From Paenibacillus_E qinlingensis (GTDB taxonomy: Bacteria; Bacillota; Bacilli; Paenibacillales; NBRC-103111), in the NCBI RefSeq assembly GCF_028746185.1, contig NZ_JAQIVH010000005.1:1-64000 (forward strand): a stretch of DNA of 64,000 bases, given 5' to 3'. This document shows, one piece after another, positions 35,302-44,052 of this stretch. Every line of letters starts with the position of its first letter. Position 1 is the stretch's first letter. Position numbers and translations under genes: made by a program. A model generated the notes under the pieces. That model was given only the letters and a program-made list of their open reading frames with translations, had not been told where the DNA came from and ran no database searches.

Positions 35302-35961
35302 ATGAAACAACCGTGCCTATTGTTCCATGGATTTACAGGTGGACCTTATGAGGTTGAGCCGTTAGCTCGGCATTTACGAGAGCGTGGTCAGCTGTGTGAG
35401 GTGCCAATCCTGCCTTGGAATGGAGAAAGCCGTCATCAGCTTCACGCTTCACGCTGGGAGGATTGGGTGCAGGCAGCCGAATGGCATGCGGCCAAAATGA
35501 CAGAAACGTATGGTTCCTTTGATATGGTTGGATTTTCAATGGGAGGACTACTGGCGGCATACTTATCGGTTCGGTATCCTGTACGGAGACTCATTTTGTT
35601 AAACACAGCGGTCATTTATGTGAGCCCAGGGCGGCTCTTGAACGTCCTTCGTGAGGAATGGAAGTATCAACGTAAAATTAGTTTAATTAAGGGGAAAGCG
35701 ACGCCACTCGTTGCTACTTGGCAATTTACAAGGCTTGTCCGACATCTAAAGCCGGAGCTTAGTCTAGTCAATAAGCCAACCCTAATCGCACAAGCAGAAA
35801 GAGATCAAGTGATTCATCCGCAGAGTGCACGGTATATTTATAGCAAGCTCAGAGGGCAGCGCGAGCTACACTGGCACGCTAAATCGGATCATTTAATCTG
35901 TTTGAGCGAGGACGCTCCAGCCTTATTTCGGCAGGTAAGTACATTTCTGGATAAGGAGTAG
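35302..35961 (+). CDS. Alpha/beta-hydrolase, carboxylesterase-like
   Basis: This 219-residue hydrolase has the oxyanion HGF motif (LFHGFTGGPYE), the nucleophile Ser in GFSMGG, an Asp in QAERDQVIHP and the catalytic His in KSDHLI. It is close in size and pattern to the Est30-type carboxylesterases of Bacillales. The natural substrate is unknown. ATG at 35302 lies eight bases after AGGAG; an in-frame GTG at 35293 overlaps that site. The stop is five bases before the DUF218 gene, so the two are co-transcribed. Confidence 0.88.
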   Translation: MKQPCLLFHGFTGGPYEVEPLARHLRERGQLCEVPILPWNGESRHQLHASRWEDWVQAAEWHAAKMTETYGSFDMVGFSMGGLLAAYLSVRYPVRRLILLNTAVIYVSPGRLLNVLREEWKYQRKISLIKGKATPLVATWQFTRLVRHLKPELSLVNKPTLIAQAERDQVIHPQSARYIYSKLRGQRELHWHAKSDHLICLSEDAPALFRQVSTFLDKE

Positions 35962-35966
35962 GAAGG

Positions 35967-36680
35967 ATGCCGGCTAAGCCTATCATGAACAAAAAACAAC
36001 GCGCCATCGCACCTGCGCCAACGAAGAAAAAGGCCAGCACTTCAAAAGGAAAACCACCATCTAAGTTGTATCGGCTATTTGTTAGGACGTTTCAATTCAT
36101 ATTGATCTCCTTTGCTTTGCTGGTGAGTTGGGTTGTGTTTATCCAGTGGAAAGTACAGTTAGGCCCCAATCAGCCGAGCTTGCCTAAACAAGTTGATGTA
36201 GGAATTGTATTGGGAGCATCGCTGCGTAATGATATCCCAAGTCCTGGACTGCAAGAGCGTCTGGACTTAGCCCTGGAGTTGTACAAGCAGGGGCGTTTCA
36301 AGCAACTTATTGTGTCTGGTGGTTTGGATCATAATGGCTCTAAACTGACAGAAGCTGAGGGTATGAGGGATTATTTGGTGAAAAATGGTTTACCGAAGTC
36401 AAGCATACTCATCGAGCCTAAGGCAACGAGTACCTATGAGAACTTACTGTTCAGTAAGCAAATTATGGATGAGAAGTCGCTCGTAAGCGCAATTATCATC
36501 ACGCATAAATTTCATAGTTCTCGTTCACTCGATATTGCAGAAACGATTGGTTTCAAAGATCCGCTAGTCTCCGGAGCCGAGTCAGACGTGCTTTTCATGC
36601 CTTATCATGATACGAGAGAAACGCTTGCCTATACGAATTGGTATTTGACCAAACTACAATTGAAACTCGGATTGAAATGA
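35967..36680 (+). CDS. YdcF/SanA-like membrane protein (DUF218)
   Basis: This 237-residue protein has a basic, Lys-rich cytoplasmic N-terminus, one TM (about residues 38-58) and an extracellular DUF218 domain. Domain motifs are VGIVLGASLRND, LIVSGG, TEAEGMRDYL and ATSTYENLLFSK. SanA-type members are linked to envelope barrier function, but the reaction is unknown. ATAAGGAGTAGGAAGG precedes the ATG. It is co-transcribed with the esterase and ends at a bidirectional terminator. Confidence 0.88.
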   Translation: MPAKPIMNKKQRAIAPAPTKKKASTSKGKPPSKLYRLFVRTFQFILISFALLVSWVVFIQWKVQLGPNQPSLPKQVDVGIVLGASLRNDIPSPGLQERLDLALELYKQGRFKQLIVSGGLDHNGSKLTEAEGMRDYLVKNGLPKSSILIEPKATSTYENLLFSKQIMDEKSLVSAIIITHKFHSSRSLDIAETIGFKDPLVSGAESDVLFMPYHDTRETLAYTNWYLTKLQLKLGLK

Positions 36681-36682
36681 AG

Positions 36683-36729
36683 AAAGCATGACAGGATAGC
36701 GGGAGTTGCCGCTGCTTGTCATGCTTTTT
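36683..36729. terminator. Bidirectional rho-independent terminator
   Basis: AAAGCATGACAG pairs with CTTGTCATGCTTT. It is T-rich on the plus side and serves the DUF218 gene and the convergent SDR gene. Confidence 0.85.
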
Positions 36730-36730
36730 C

Positions 36731-37597
36731 TTATCCATTGACGATGGTTCCACCGTTGATATGCAGAATCTGACCAGCCATGTAAGAAGAGTCTTCACTT
36801 GCTAAGAACACATAACTTGGTGCCAATTCACAAGGCTGTCCAGCTCGTTTCATAGGTGTCGTAGAGCCAAAGACCTCAACTTCCTGAGCTGTAAATGTAG
36901 ATGGAATTAACGGTGTCCAGATGGGACCTGGAGCAACGCCGTTCACTCGAATGCCTTTGGCATTCAGCTGCAGGGAAAGCGAACGCGTGAAGGTGACAAT
37001 CGCACCTTTCGTTGATGAATAATCAATTAATTGTTCGTGACCATGGTAAGCCGTGATTGAAGCGGTGTTAATAATCGCACTACCTGGCTTAAGATGAGGA
37101 AGAGCGGCTTGCGTCATATAAAAGTAAGAGAAAATATTCGTACGGAACGTTCGTTCAAGTTGTTCTGACGTTATATCCGTTATACTTTTCTGAGGATGCT
37201 GCTCAGCGGCATTGTTAACAAGAATATCAAGCTTGCCGAATTCATTGATGACTTGAGCAACGACTTGTTTGCAAAAACTCTCTTCGCCAATGTCACCTGC
37301 GACGTGTAGGCACCTGCGACCCGCCTGTTCCACATGTCGGTGTGTTTCTTCTGCGTCCTTATGCTCATTCAGGTAGACGATGATAACATCAGCCCCTTCT
37401 TTGGCGTAAGCCACGGCAATTGCGCGTCCTATGCCGCTGTCACCTCCAGTGATGATGGCAACTTTATCCTTTAACTTGCCAGCGGGCTTGTAGTTCGCAT
37501 TCTCAAATTCGGGATGTGGTTTCATTTCAGCTTCGATGCCGGGTTGATGGTTCTGTTGCTGTGGTGGGAAAACTGGTTTTTCCTTGGTGGCCGTCAT
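36731..37597 (-). CDS. Short-chain dehydrogenase/reductase (YhdF/Gsp39-like)
   Basis: This 288-residue SDR oxidoreductase has an NAD(P) site TGGDSGIGRAIAV, the structural NNAAEQ motif and a catalytic YSSTKGAI (Tyr-x3-Lys). A Pro/Gln-rich N-terminal extension of about 40 residues (FPPQQQNHQPG) is typical of the general-stress SDR group. The substrate is unknown. Start at 37597 (MTATKEKP) follows AAAGGAG. An ATG at 37615 is in frame but lacks a site. Probably stress-induced by analogy only. Confidence 0.9.
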   Translation of the reverse strand: MTATKEKPVFPPQQQNHQPGIEAEMKPHPEFENANYKPAGKLKDKVAIITGGDSGIGRAIAVAYAKEGADVIIVYLNEHKDAEETHRHVEQAGRRCLHVAGDIGEESFCKQVVAQVINEFGKLDILVNNAAEQHPQKSITDITSEQLERTFRTNIFSYFYMTQAALPHLKPGSAIINTASITAYHGHEQLIDYSSTKGAIVTFTRSLSLQLNAKGIRVNGVAPGPIWTPLIPSTFTAQEVEVFGSTTPMKRAGQPCELAPSYVFLASEDSSYMAGQILHINGGTIVNG

Positions 37598-37631
37598 GTA
37601 ATCGGCTCCTTTCATCCTAAGAAATTCTTAG

Positions 37632-38438
37632 TTAGGATGATACAAGACCAGCCAAATCATACTTCACTCGGTAATGATAGCCATATGTCATTTGATACCC
37701 TAGCTTCTCGTATAACGTAACTGCGGGCACATTGTTTGCAATCACCTGTAAATATTGCCTGGTCGCGCCTTGTGTGATGCTCCATGTCGTCATGGCATGA
37801 AGAATGGCATAGCCGTAGCCCTTGCCGCGGTGTTCTTCGTGTACGATCACATTGACAAAGCCAGCCCATTCTCCCTCTACAATGGCTGTGCCCAGTGCAA
37901 CAATCTGACCTTGATTTTTCAATGTAATGAAGGCTTTCGGTGTCGGCATGCGATCACTTAATCCTTGATAAAAGCTCCGACGTTCCTCAGGGTACTGTTC
38001 TAAGAGGAGGAAAGCATCCAGCCACTCTTTCGTGACGGATCGTGTAGTTTCTAATTCAAGCTCCAGTGCTGAGGGATATTGCTTATCTAGGCGTTCTTTA
38101 GCCTGAGCGGCCACTTGCTGGCAATCCGCTGTCATCATATAACAAGGTGTATCTAATTCATATCCCTGGTCTCGCAATAAGCTATCCAATTGGTCAGGAG
38201 AGGCGGTGCTAATATGAAAAATAGCAGGTAACCCTTGACTATGGTAAAATTGTTCAACATGCGATAGCCAATTGTCATCATGCGGGTAAGCCCCAATAGC
38301 AAACACACTGTTTGCTCGTTTCGTTATCCCGTTTGAAGCTCTAATGAGCCATTGATCAAGCATCGTGTTGCTTTCCGCAGGCCAAGTATTTGCAGCTATA
38401 CGATCAAGACATTCAAATAAATCATGTTCTGTTTGCAT
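37632..38438 (-). CDS. GNAT family N-acetyltransferase
   Basis: This 268-residue protein has an uncharacterised N-terminal half and a C-terminal GNAT fold with the acetyl-CoA loop HEEHRGKGYGYAIL, followed by the YLQVIANNVPAVTLYEKLGY strand. Single-domain GNATs are about 150 residues, so the N-terminal half may be a degenerate second GNAT domain. The acceptor is unknown. Start at 38438 follows GGAGG by eight bases. It is divergent from the next GNAT gene. Confidence 0.85.
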   Translation of the reverse strand: MQTEHDLFECLDRIAANTWPAESNTMLDQWLIRASNGITKRANSVFAIGAYPHDDNWLSHVEQFYHSQGLPAIFHISTASPDQLDSLLRDQGYELDTPCYMMTADCQQVAAQAKERLDKQYPSALELELETTRSVTKEWLDAFLLLEQYPEERRSFYQGLSDRMPTPKAFITLKNQGQIVALGTAIVEGEWAGFVNVIVHEEHRGKGYGYAILHAMTTWSITQGATRQYLQVIANNVPAVTLYEKLGYQMTYGYHYRVKYDLAGLVSS

Positions 38439-38565
38439 GAAAAGTGCCTCCATCCCCAGAAGATATTATATTACATAAATATACAATTCAATGTATAAAA
38501 ATTCAACAAAAAAATTGAAATACTTGTTTACATGTTACCAATTTTGGTTGGGGAGGAAGCCTGCG

Positions 38566-39045
38566 ATGGAACTACGATTGCGAACGGCCACTTGGGATGA
38601 CTATGATGCTGTGAATACGATCATACGTGAAGGCCAGGAAGAACATGCGGAGGCATTGCCAGATCGATTTGCCAAACTGGATCATGTTGTTGCGATGGGC
38701 TGGTACCGAAGCTTCTCCGATAGGGAGGACAAAGAGATTATTGTGGCAGAGCTTGGAATGGAAGTTGTCGGTGTAGCTATGTTAGAGATGAAGCAAAGTC
38801 CAAACTATGAAGCACTTGTGCCGCGTAAGTATGCATATTTAAATGAACTTGCCGTTGCCTCCACACATCAACGCCAGGGAATTGGCAAGAGACTTTATCA
38901 GTCTGCAGCAGATTGGGCACGAACACGCGAAGCCGAATCACTCGAGTTAAATGTTTGGGAATTTAATGAACGTGCGTTGCATTTCTATGCATCCCTTGGC
39001 ATGACGACCTTAAACCGCACCCTTACGACAAATTTACTGAAATAG
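38566..39045 (+). CDS. GNAT family N-acetyltransferase
   Basis: This 159-residue single-domain acetyltransferase has the acetyl-CoA loop STHQRQGIGKRLYQ and the closing strand ELNVWEFNERALHFYASLGM. The acceptor is unknown. ATG at 38566 follows GGGGAGGAAG. An upstream in-frame ATG at 38491 lacks a site and would add a non-homologous leader. The stop is 13 bases before the lipoate ligase gene, so the two are likely co-transcribed. Confidence 0.9.
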   Translation: MELRLRTATWDDYDAVNTIIREGQEEHAEALPDRFAKLDHVVAMGWYRSFSDREDKEIIVAELGMEVVGVAMLEMKQSPNYEALVPRKYAYLNELAVASTHQRQGIGKRLYQSAADWARTREAESLELNVWEFNERALHFYASLGMTTLNRTLTTNLLK

Positions 39046-39058
39046 AAGGAGAATACCT

Positions 39059-40060
39059 ATGCTTTTTATAGATAATGAAGGAATTACGGATCCAAGAATT
39101 AATTTGGCTATTGAAGAATTCGCTTTGCGAAAACTCCCAGCGGGAGAAACTTATTTACTTTTTTATACGAATGAACCTTCGATCATCATTGGCAAAAATC
39201 AGAATACGCTAGAAGAAATTAACCCCGAGTACGTGAAAGCGAATAACCTGCACGTGGTTCGTCGATTGTCTGGCGGAGGTGCGGTGTATCATGATTTAGG
39301 CAACTTGAATTTCAGCTTCATCACTCAAGACGACGGGAATTCGTTTCATAATTTTCAGAAGTTTACGGCGCCTGTCGTTGAAGCCTTGCATGCACTTGGG
39401 GTTGGAGCTGAATTAACAGGGCGCAATGATATTCAAGTAGGTGAACGTAAAATTTCAGGCAATGCGCAATTTGCAACGAAGGGAAGAATGTTCAGTCATG
39501 GGACGCTTCTATTCGATTCAGAGATAGAGAATGTTGTTTCGGCACTGCGTGTTGACCCTGATAAAATTCAATCTAAAGGCATTAAATCGATCCGTAGTCG
39601 GGTTGCGAATATCGTGGAGTTTCTGGAAGAATCGATTACGATGGATGAGTTTCGGTCAAGGTTGCTTAGTTCCATTTTTGGAGTCAACACTGAGCATGTA
39701 CCTACCTATAAGTTAACAGAAGAAGATTGGAATCAGATTCATGAGATCTCGGAAGAGCGGTATCAGAATTGGGATTGGAATTATGGGAAATCACCTAAGA
39801 GCACTGTTCAACATGCCAAACGAATTGAAGGTGTTGGTAGAGTGGATATTCGTTTGGACATCGATGAAGGTCGTTTGCGTAATGTTAAAATATTTGGTGA
39901 TTTCTTCGGTGCCCATGATGTCGCTGAACTTGAAAATTCGCTGGTTGGCACGCGATATGAGGAAAGTGCGGTTCTTGAACGATTGGCAGAAGTGGAGTTG
40001 AAGCGCTATTTCGGTGCTTTGGATAAGGATACATTCGTAGCATTACTTATGCTGACTTAA
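39059..40060 (+). CDS. Lipoate-protein ligase (LplJ/LplA-type)
   Basis: This 333-residue enzyme activates free lipoate with ATP and attaches it to lipoyl domains. Motifs are VVRRLSGGGAVYHDLGNLNFSF and the lipoyl-AMP loop VGERKISGNAQF, with a C-terminal accessory domain of about 90 residues. Length and domain order match LplJ of Bacillus. GAAGGAGAATACCT precedes the ATG. It may share a transcript with the upstream GNAT gene. Confidence 0.94.
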   Translation: MLFIDNEGITDPRINLAIEEFALRKLPAGETYLLFYTNEPSIIIGKNQNTLEEINPEYVKANNLHVVRRLSGGGAVYHDLGNLNFSFITQDDGNSFHNFQKFTAPVVEALHALGVGAELTGRNDIQVGERKISGNAQFATKGRMFSHGTLLFDSEIENVVSALRVDPDKIQSKGIKSIRSRVANIVEFLEESITMDEFRSRLLSSIFGVNTEHVPTYKLTEEDWNQIHEISEERYQNWDWNYGKSPKSTVQHAKRIEGVGRVDIRLDIDEGRLRNVKIFGDFFGAHDVAELENSLVGTRYEESAVLERLAEVELKRYFGALDKDTFVALLMLT

Positions 40061-40123
40061 CCGCCATTGATGTCAATAAGCAAAGACTATAGGTTTCTAG
40101 CATAGGCTGCGGTCTAAAATGGT

Positions 40124-40173
40124 GTTTACAAGCGTAGGATGGTGGATACGCACTAATAAACCATCATGTAAAC
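40124..40173. other. Two-part inverted repeat upstream of spoVK
   Basis: GTTTACA (40124-40130) pairs with TGTAAAC (40167-40173), and GATGGT (40138-40143) with ACCATC (40160-40165). The 3' arm ends where the GAGGTGA ribosome site of spoVK begins. It may be an operator or a leader hairpin; there is no U-tract. Confidence 0.5.
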
Positions 40174-40185
40174 GAGGTGATCCTC

Positions 40186-41163
40186 ATGAGTGGTAGAAGC
40201 TTGCCATCCAGACAAATCAACATCGTTTTACGGCAGCCGGAACCTGGCAGTCAGCGGCGAACTGTTGAGGGAGCAGGCGGGCAGTCAGGCGCTTCACCCC
40301 TTGCCGACGCCGAGCCGATGATCTCTAGCAAAAGGACGCCAATGGAGGGTCCGCTATCGGATGTTTTCAAAGAGCTGAATGGATTGATTGGCTTAGAAAA
40401 TGTCAAAGAACTCGTACACGAAATTTATGCGCTCCTGCAGATCTCACAATTTCGAGTAGAAGCTGGACTTATGAGCAATGCTCATGTGTACCATATGATT
40501 TTCAAAGGCAGTCCTGGAACTGGGAAAACGACGGTAGCACGATTATTAGGTCGTATGTTTCATGCGATGGGTGTGCTGAGTAAAGGACACTTCATTGAAG
40601 TAGAGCGTGCAGACCTCGTAGGTGAATACATCGGACATACCGCACTAAAAACGCGTGAACTGATGAAAAAAGCGATGGGCGGCGTCCTATTTATTGATGA
40701 GGCATACAGCTTGGCACGTGGCGGTGAGAAGGATTTTGGCAAGGAATCGATTGATGCTTTGGTCAAAGGTATGGAAGATAAGAAAAATGATTTCATTCTC
40801 ATCCTAGCGGGGTATAGTGAAGAAATGGAGCAATTTCTTGCCACTAACCCTGGACTTCCCTCACGCTTTCCTATTCAAATTGATTTTGAGGATTATGCCA
40901 TCGATCAATTGATCCAAATTACTGAGTTGATGGCGAAGGATCGGGAATATGTCCTATTGCCACAAACCTTAGCGAAGCTAAAGCAACACCTCGCGGAAGA
41001 GAAGGCAATGACCTGGCGTTCTTTTAGCAATGCGAGGTACGTTAGGAATATTTTGGAGAAAGCGATGCGGCATCAAGCTGTACGATTGTTAAGTCAATAT
41101 GTGAACGCGCCATCCAAACTTGAACTGATGTCGATACGACCAGAAGATGTGAAATTTAAATGA
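40186..41163 (+). CDS. spoVK: Stage V sporulation AAA+ protein SpoVK
   Basis: This 325-residue AAA+ ATPase (CbxX/CfxQ branch) is needed for spore maturation in Bacillus. Motifs are Walker A GSPGTGKTT, pore/substrate segment ADLVGEYIGHT, Walker B GVLFIDEAYSL and the arginine-finger region GLPSRFP. The N-terminal about 55 residues are low-complexity and unconserved. ATG at 40186 lies seven bases after GAGGTGA. In B. subtilis it sits next to ynbA (hflX). Here the iron-uptake operon separates them. Confidence 0.95.
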   Translation: MSGRSLPSRQINIVLRQPEPGSQRRTVEGAGGQSGASPLADAEPMISSKRTPMEGPLSDVFKELNGLIGLENVKELVHEIYALLQISQFRVEAGLMSNAHVYHMIFKGSPGTGKTTVARLLGRMFHAMGVLSKGHFIEVERADLVGEYIGHTALKTRELMKKAMGGVLFIDEAYSLARGGEKDFGKESIDALVKGMEDKKNDFILILAGYSEEMEQFLATNPGLPSRFPIQIDFEDYAIDQLIQITELMAKDREYVLLPQTLAKLKQHLAEEKAMTWRSFSNARYVRNILEKAMRHQAVRLLSQYVNAPSKLELMSIRPEDVKFK

Positions 41164-41169
41164 CAGATC

Positions 41170-41209
41170 AAAAAGCCAATTAACTTATTTAAGTTGATTG
41201 GCTTTTTTT
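41170..41209 (+). terminator. Rho-independent terminator after spoVK
   Basis: AAAAGCCAATTAACTT pairs with AAGTTGATTGGCTTTT, followed by T residues. Confidence 0.9.
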
Positions 41210-41227
41210 CGTATGGGAAGAAAGTAA

Positions 41228-41290
41228 TTGACAGTTGTGAGGATCGGAGTAAAATAAACAGAGTAATTATTTTAGTGATAATGATTATCA
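41228..41290 (+). promoter_or_regulatory. efe operon promoter with perfect Fur box
   Basis: TTGACA (41228-41233) and TAAAAT (41250-41255) are 16 bases apart. A perfect 7-1-7 inverted repeat, TGATAATGATTATCA (41276-41290), lies just downstream of the expected start of transcription. It matches the Bacillus Fur box exactly, so iron-dependent repression is very likely. The leader to the ATG is about 90 bases. Confidence 0.88.
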
Positions 41291-41352
41291 ATATTATTTA
41301 TAAATGCGTGAGGGAAGGTAACGTATTTACCACTCCAAAGGAGTTGACAGGA

Positions 41353-42840
41353 ATGAGGAAAGTCATTTTATCCAGTTGTATTGCACTGCTATTGTTTCTT
41401 TCAGTGCCTATACTCGTCAGTGCCAAGCCTCAGGATGATCTAGCCAAAGAAGATGCAGGTATCGTGAGTGCAGTTCAAGCAGCAGAAAGCGGTAATATTG
41501 AGCAAGCGACGAAGTTGTTCGAAGCGTTTCAAATCAATTGGCTGAGTTATGAAGATGGCATTAAAGAGATCTCCTTAGCGGCTTATCAGAAAATTGAAGG
41601 GGCCATGGGCGAAGCATCCTTGCAAACGATGAAACAGCCGGTCGATGCTCAGAAACTTGCAGCAAAGCTAAAGGATTTACATAAGTTGAACTCTTATTTC
41701 ATAGAAGGCGATCTTACTGCGTTTGGGTCTTCAGCGAAGAGTGACAGCACGGTCACAGTAGCATCACTAGTTACATTGTTGGAGAAAGCATCCAATCAAG
41801 TGAAGGAGAAGGACATAGAGGGAGCTTCCGACAGTATTCAAACTCTTCGTAACTCATGGCTGCTTATTGAGGGAATCGTGTTGACACAGTCCTCAGCGGT
41901 GTACTCATCTATGGAACGCGACATGGTAACAGCGTATGCACAGTTGTCTGCTACTCCTCCTCAAGCACAAGAAGCAGCTATAACAATTGCTCGTATGCAT
42001 GCTGATTTACAACCCATGGCGGCAAAGACAAGCTACAGCATGTTTGATGCCACGACGATTATCCTTCGGGAAGGGCTAGAGGCCTTGCTAGTTATTATTG
42101 CATTACTCGGATTTCTCCAAAAGGCAGGACATGAAGACAAGAAGAAATGGATTTGGTTTGGTGTTTATGGCGGACTCATACTCAGCTTGGCGCTTGGAAT
42201 TGTGGTTCAACAGTTATTTTCGGCTAGCGCTTTTGGAAATAATAATTTTCTAATTGCTGGGTGTACAGGGGTTTTTGCCGCTCTGATGCTTCTGTATATG
42301 AGTTATTGGCTGCATAGCAAGTCAAGTATTTCGAATTGGCAGTCTTATATTCGTAACCAAAGTGTAAAGGCGTTGGCAACTGGCAGCTTAGCATCACTTA
42401 GCTTACTTGCCTTTCTTGCTGTGTTCCGAGAAGGGACAGAAACGGTTCTATTCATGATCGGGATGGCATCCTCGATTTCTTTGGCTTCATTGCTTAGCGG
42501 AATTGGGATTGGTGTAGGTTTGCTGCTTATTATTGCCTTTCTGATTCTGAAGATCGGAGTGCGTATCCCAATGCGTCCTTTTTTCTTAATTTCCAGTGTA
42601 TTTGTTTTCTATTTATGCTTCAAATTTGCAGGAATGGGCGTTCATGGTCTTCAATTGGCTGGTTATTTGCCTGCAACGACAGCAGATTGGCTGCCAAGTT
42701 GGGATGCCGTTGCATTATATCCTACTTTAGAGAGCGCCATCCCGCAGTTCCTCTTGTTGCTTCTTGCACTCCTTGCTGTGGTAAGGGATCGTCTTAAAAC
42801 TATTTCTAACCGAAATATGTCAATAAACAATAAATCTTAA
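41353..42840 (+). CDS. efeU: EfeU/FTR1-type iron permease
   Basis: This 495-residue protein has a signal peptide, an extracellular helical N-terminal domain (about residues 30-230) and a seven-helix FTR1 permease. Both iron-transfer motifs are present: REGLEALLV and REGTETVLF. It imports ferric iron together with EfeO and EfeB. ATG at 41353 follows AAAGGAG by eight bases. A longer frame from 41194 would overlap the promoter and Fur box and is rejected. First gene of a three-gene operon. Confidence 0.94.
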   Translation: MRKVILSSCIALLLFLSVPILVSAKPQDDLAKEDAGIVSAVQAAESGNIEQATKLFEAFQINWLSYEDGIKEISLAAYQKIEGAMGEASLQTMKQPVDAQKLAAKLKDLHKLNSYFIEGDLTAFGSSAKSDSTVTVASLVTLLEKASNQVKEKDIEGASDSIQTLRNSWLLIEGIVLTQSSAVYSSMERDMVTAYAQLSATPPQAQEAAITIARMHADLQPMAAKTSYSMFDATTIILREGLEALLVIIALLGFLQKAGHEDKKKWIWFGVYGGLILSLALGIVVQQLFSASAFGNNNFLIAGCTGVFAALMLLYMSYWLHSKSSISNWQSYIRNQSVKALATGSLASLSLLAFLAVFREGTETVLFMIGMASSISLASLLSGIGIGVGLLLIIAFLILKIGVRIPMRPFFLISSVFVFYLCFKFAGMGVHGLQLAGYLPATTADWLPSWDAVALYPTLESAIPQFLLLLLALLAVVRDRLKTISNRNMSINNKS

Positions 42841-42867
42841 TTTAGAGAAAAGTGGAGGAATTATCCC

Positions 42868-44034
42868 ATGAAAAAAAGCCAACAACTTATTATCTTAGCA
42901 GCAGCAACTACGCTTGTTCTCGCAGGTTGCGGTAAATCAGAGCCAACCGAAATTGCTAAAGTGCCATTTAAAGAAGGTTCGACGACTTTAGTAACAAGTG
43001 TCGATAGTCTGAAGGGTCAATTAGATGCTTCTAAAGTTAAAGATGCTAAGAAGCTTGCTGATCAGCTGCAAGATCAATGGGCAAGCTTCGAGGATGAAGT
43101 AAAGCCTAAATTCCCTGAACTATATTTTAAAGTTGAAAAATTTTTGACACCGCTTGAAGCAGGATTGAAAGAAGATAAACTGGATTTCCCTACATTAACA
43201 GCTTTAAATACGAATTTAAAAGCGGCGTTGACGGAGCTGACCACTTCTTTTGCAGAGAACAAAGGAGCTGTTAATAAAGACGTCATTGAAGCTTCTGCTG
43301 CGCTTAAGGATGCCGCCAAGGCATACAACAAGTATGTGCAAGACCAAGGAAACCAACTTGTGACATTGCTCGATCAATTGAACACTGCCGTCAAAAGTGG
43401 TGATATGAAAAAAGCGACAGAAGCATATGGACTAGCTCGTATGCCGTATGAGAGAATTGAGCCAATCATCGAAACGTTCAGTGAGCTGGACGGTGTGATG
43501 GATGCGCGTGTGGATGATTTTAAAAACGAGAAGGATCCTGCTTTTACAGGGTATCACCGAATTGAATACTTATTGTTTGTGAAGAAAAACATCAAGGATG
43601 CAGAGCCATTTGCTGCCCGTTTGCTTGAAGATGGTAAGAAAATGCAACAAGCCATTGCGGCTACTACGATTGCTCCTACCGATTTTATCGCAGGTGTCGG
43701 GGAATTGATGGAGGAAGCGCAATCCAGCAAAATTACAGGTGAAGAAGAGCGTTGGAGCGGTGCGACAGTACCAGTAATTCGCGCAAACGTAGAAGGTGCC
43801 CAAGCGATTTATGATCTTGTAAAAGTGGAATTGAAGAAGAAAGATGCGGCTTTGGATGAGAAGATCAGCAAGAGCTTAGCAACAGTGATCGAAACTATGA
43901 ACACACTGTCACCGGTTGGCCCAACTTGGAATGATTTCAGTAAACTCGAGCAAGCCAAACAAGTTGATTTGAAAAATAAATTAGAAGCATTGGCTGAGCC
44001 GCTTGTGAAAATGCCGGGGACGCTAAGCAAATAG
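42868..44034 (+). CDS. efeO: EfeO/EfeM-like iron-binding lipoprotein (M75, imelysin-like)
   Basis: This 388-residue lipoprotein has lipobox LVLAGC near residue 21. The mature part is helical. An M75/imelysin motif, GYHRIEYLLF, sits in the second half, where EfeO-type proteins bind metal. There is no cupredoxin domain, so it is the EfeM-like short form. It would capture iron at the outer face of the membrane and pass it to EfeU. An AGTGGAGG site precedes the ATG. Confidence 0.9.
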   Translation: MKKSQQLIILAAATTLVLAGCGKSEPTEIAKVPFKEGSTTLVTSVDSLKGQLDASKVKDAKKLADQLQDQWASFEDEVKPKFPELYFKVEKFLTPLEAGLKEDKLDFPTLTALNTNLKAALTELTTSFAENKGAVNKDVIEASAALKDAAKAYNKYVQDQGNQLVTLLDQLNTAVKSGDMKKATEAYGLARMPYERIEPIIETFSELDGVMDARVDDFKNEKDPAFTGYHRIEYLLFVKKNIKDAEPFAARLLEDGKKMQQAIAATTIAPTDFIAGVGELMEEAQSSKITGEEERWSGATVPVIRANVEGAQAIYDLVKVELKKKDAALDEKISKSLATVIETMNTLSPVGPTWNDFSKLEQAKQVDLKNKLEALAEPLVKMPGTLSK

Positions 44035-44052
44035 AGAAATGAGGTGTGCGGT

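Noticed and set aside
37614..37641. Terminator between the SDR and GNAT genes
   Set aside because: CATCCTAA and TTAGGATG form a stem but there is no T-tract on either strand, and it overlaps the SDR ribosome site region.
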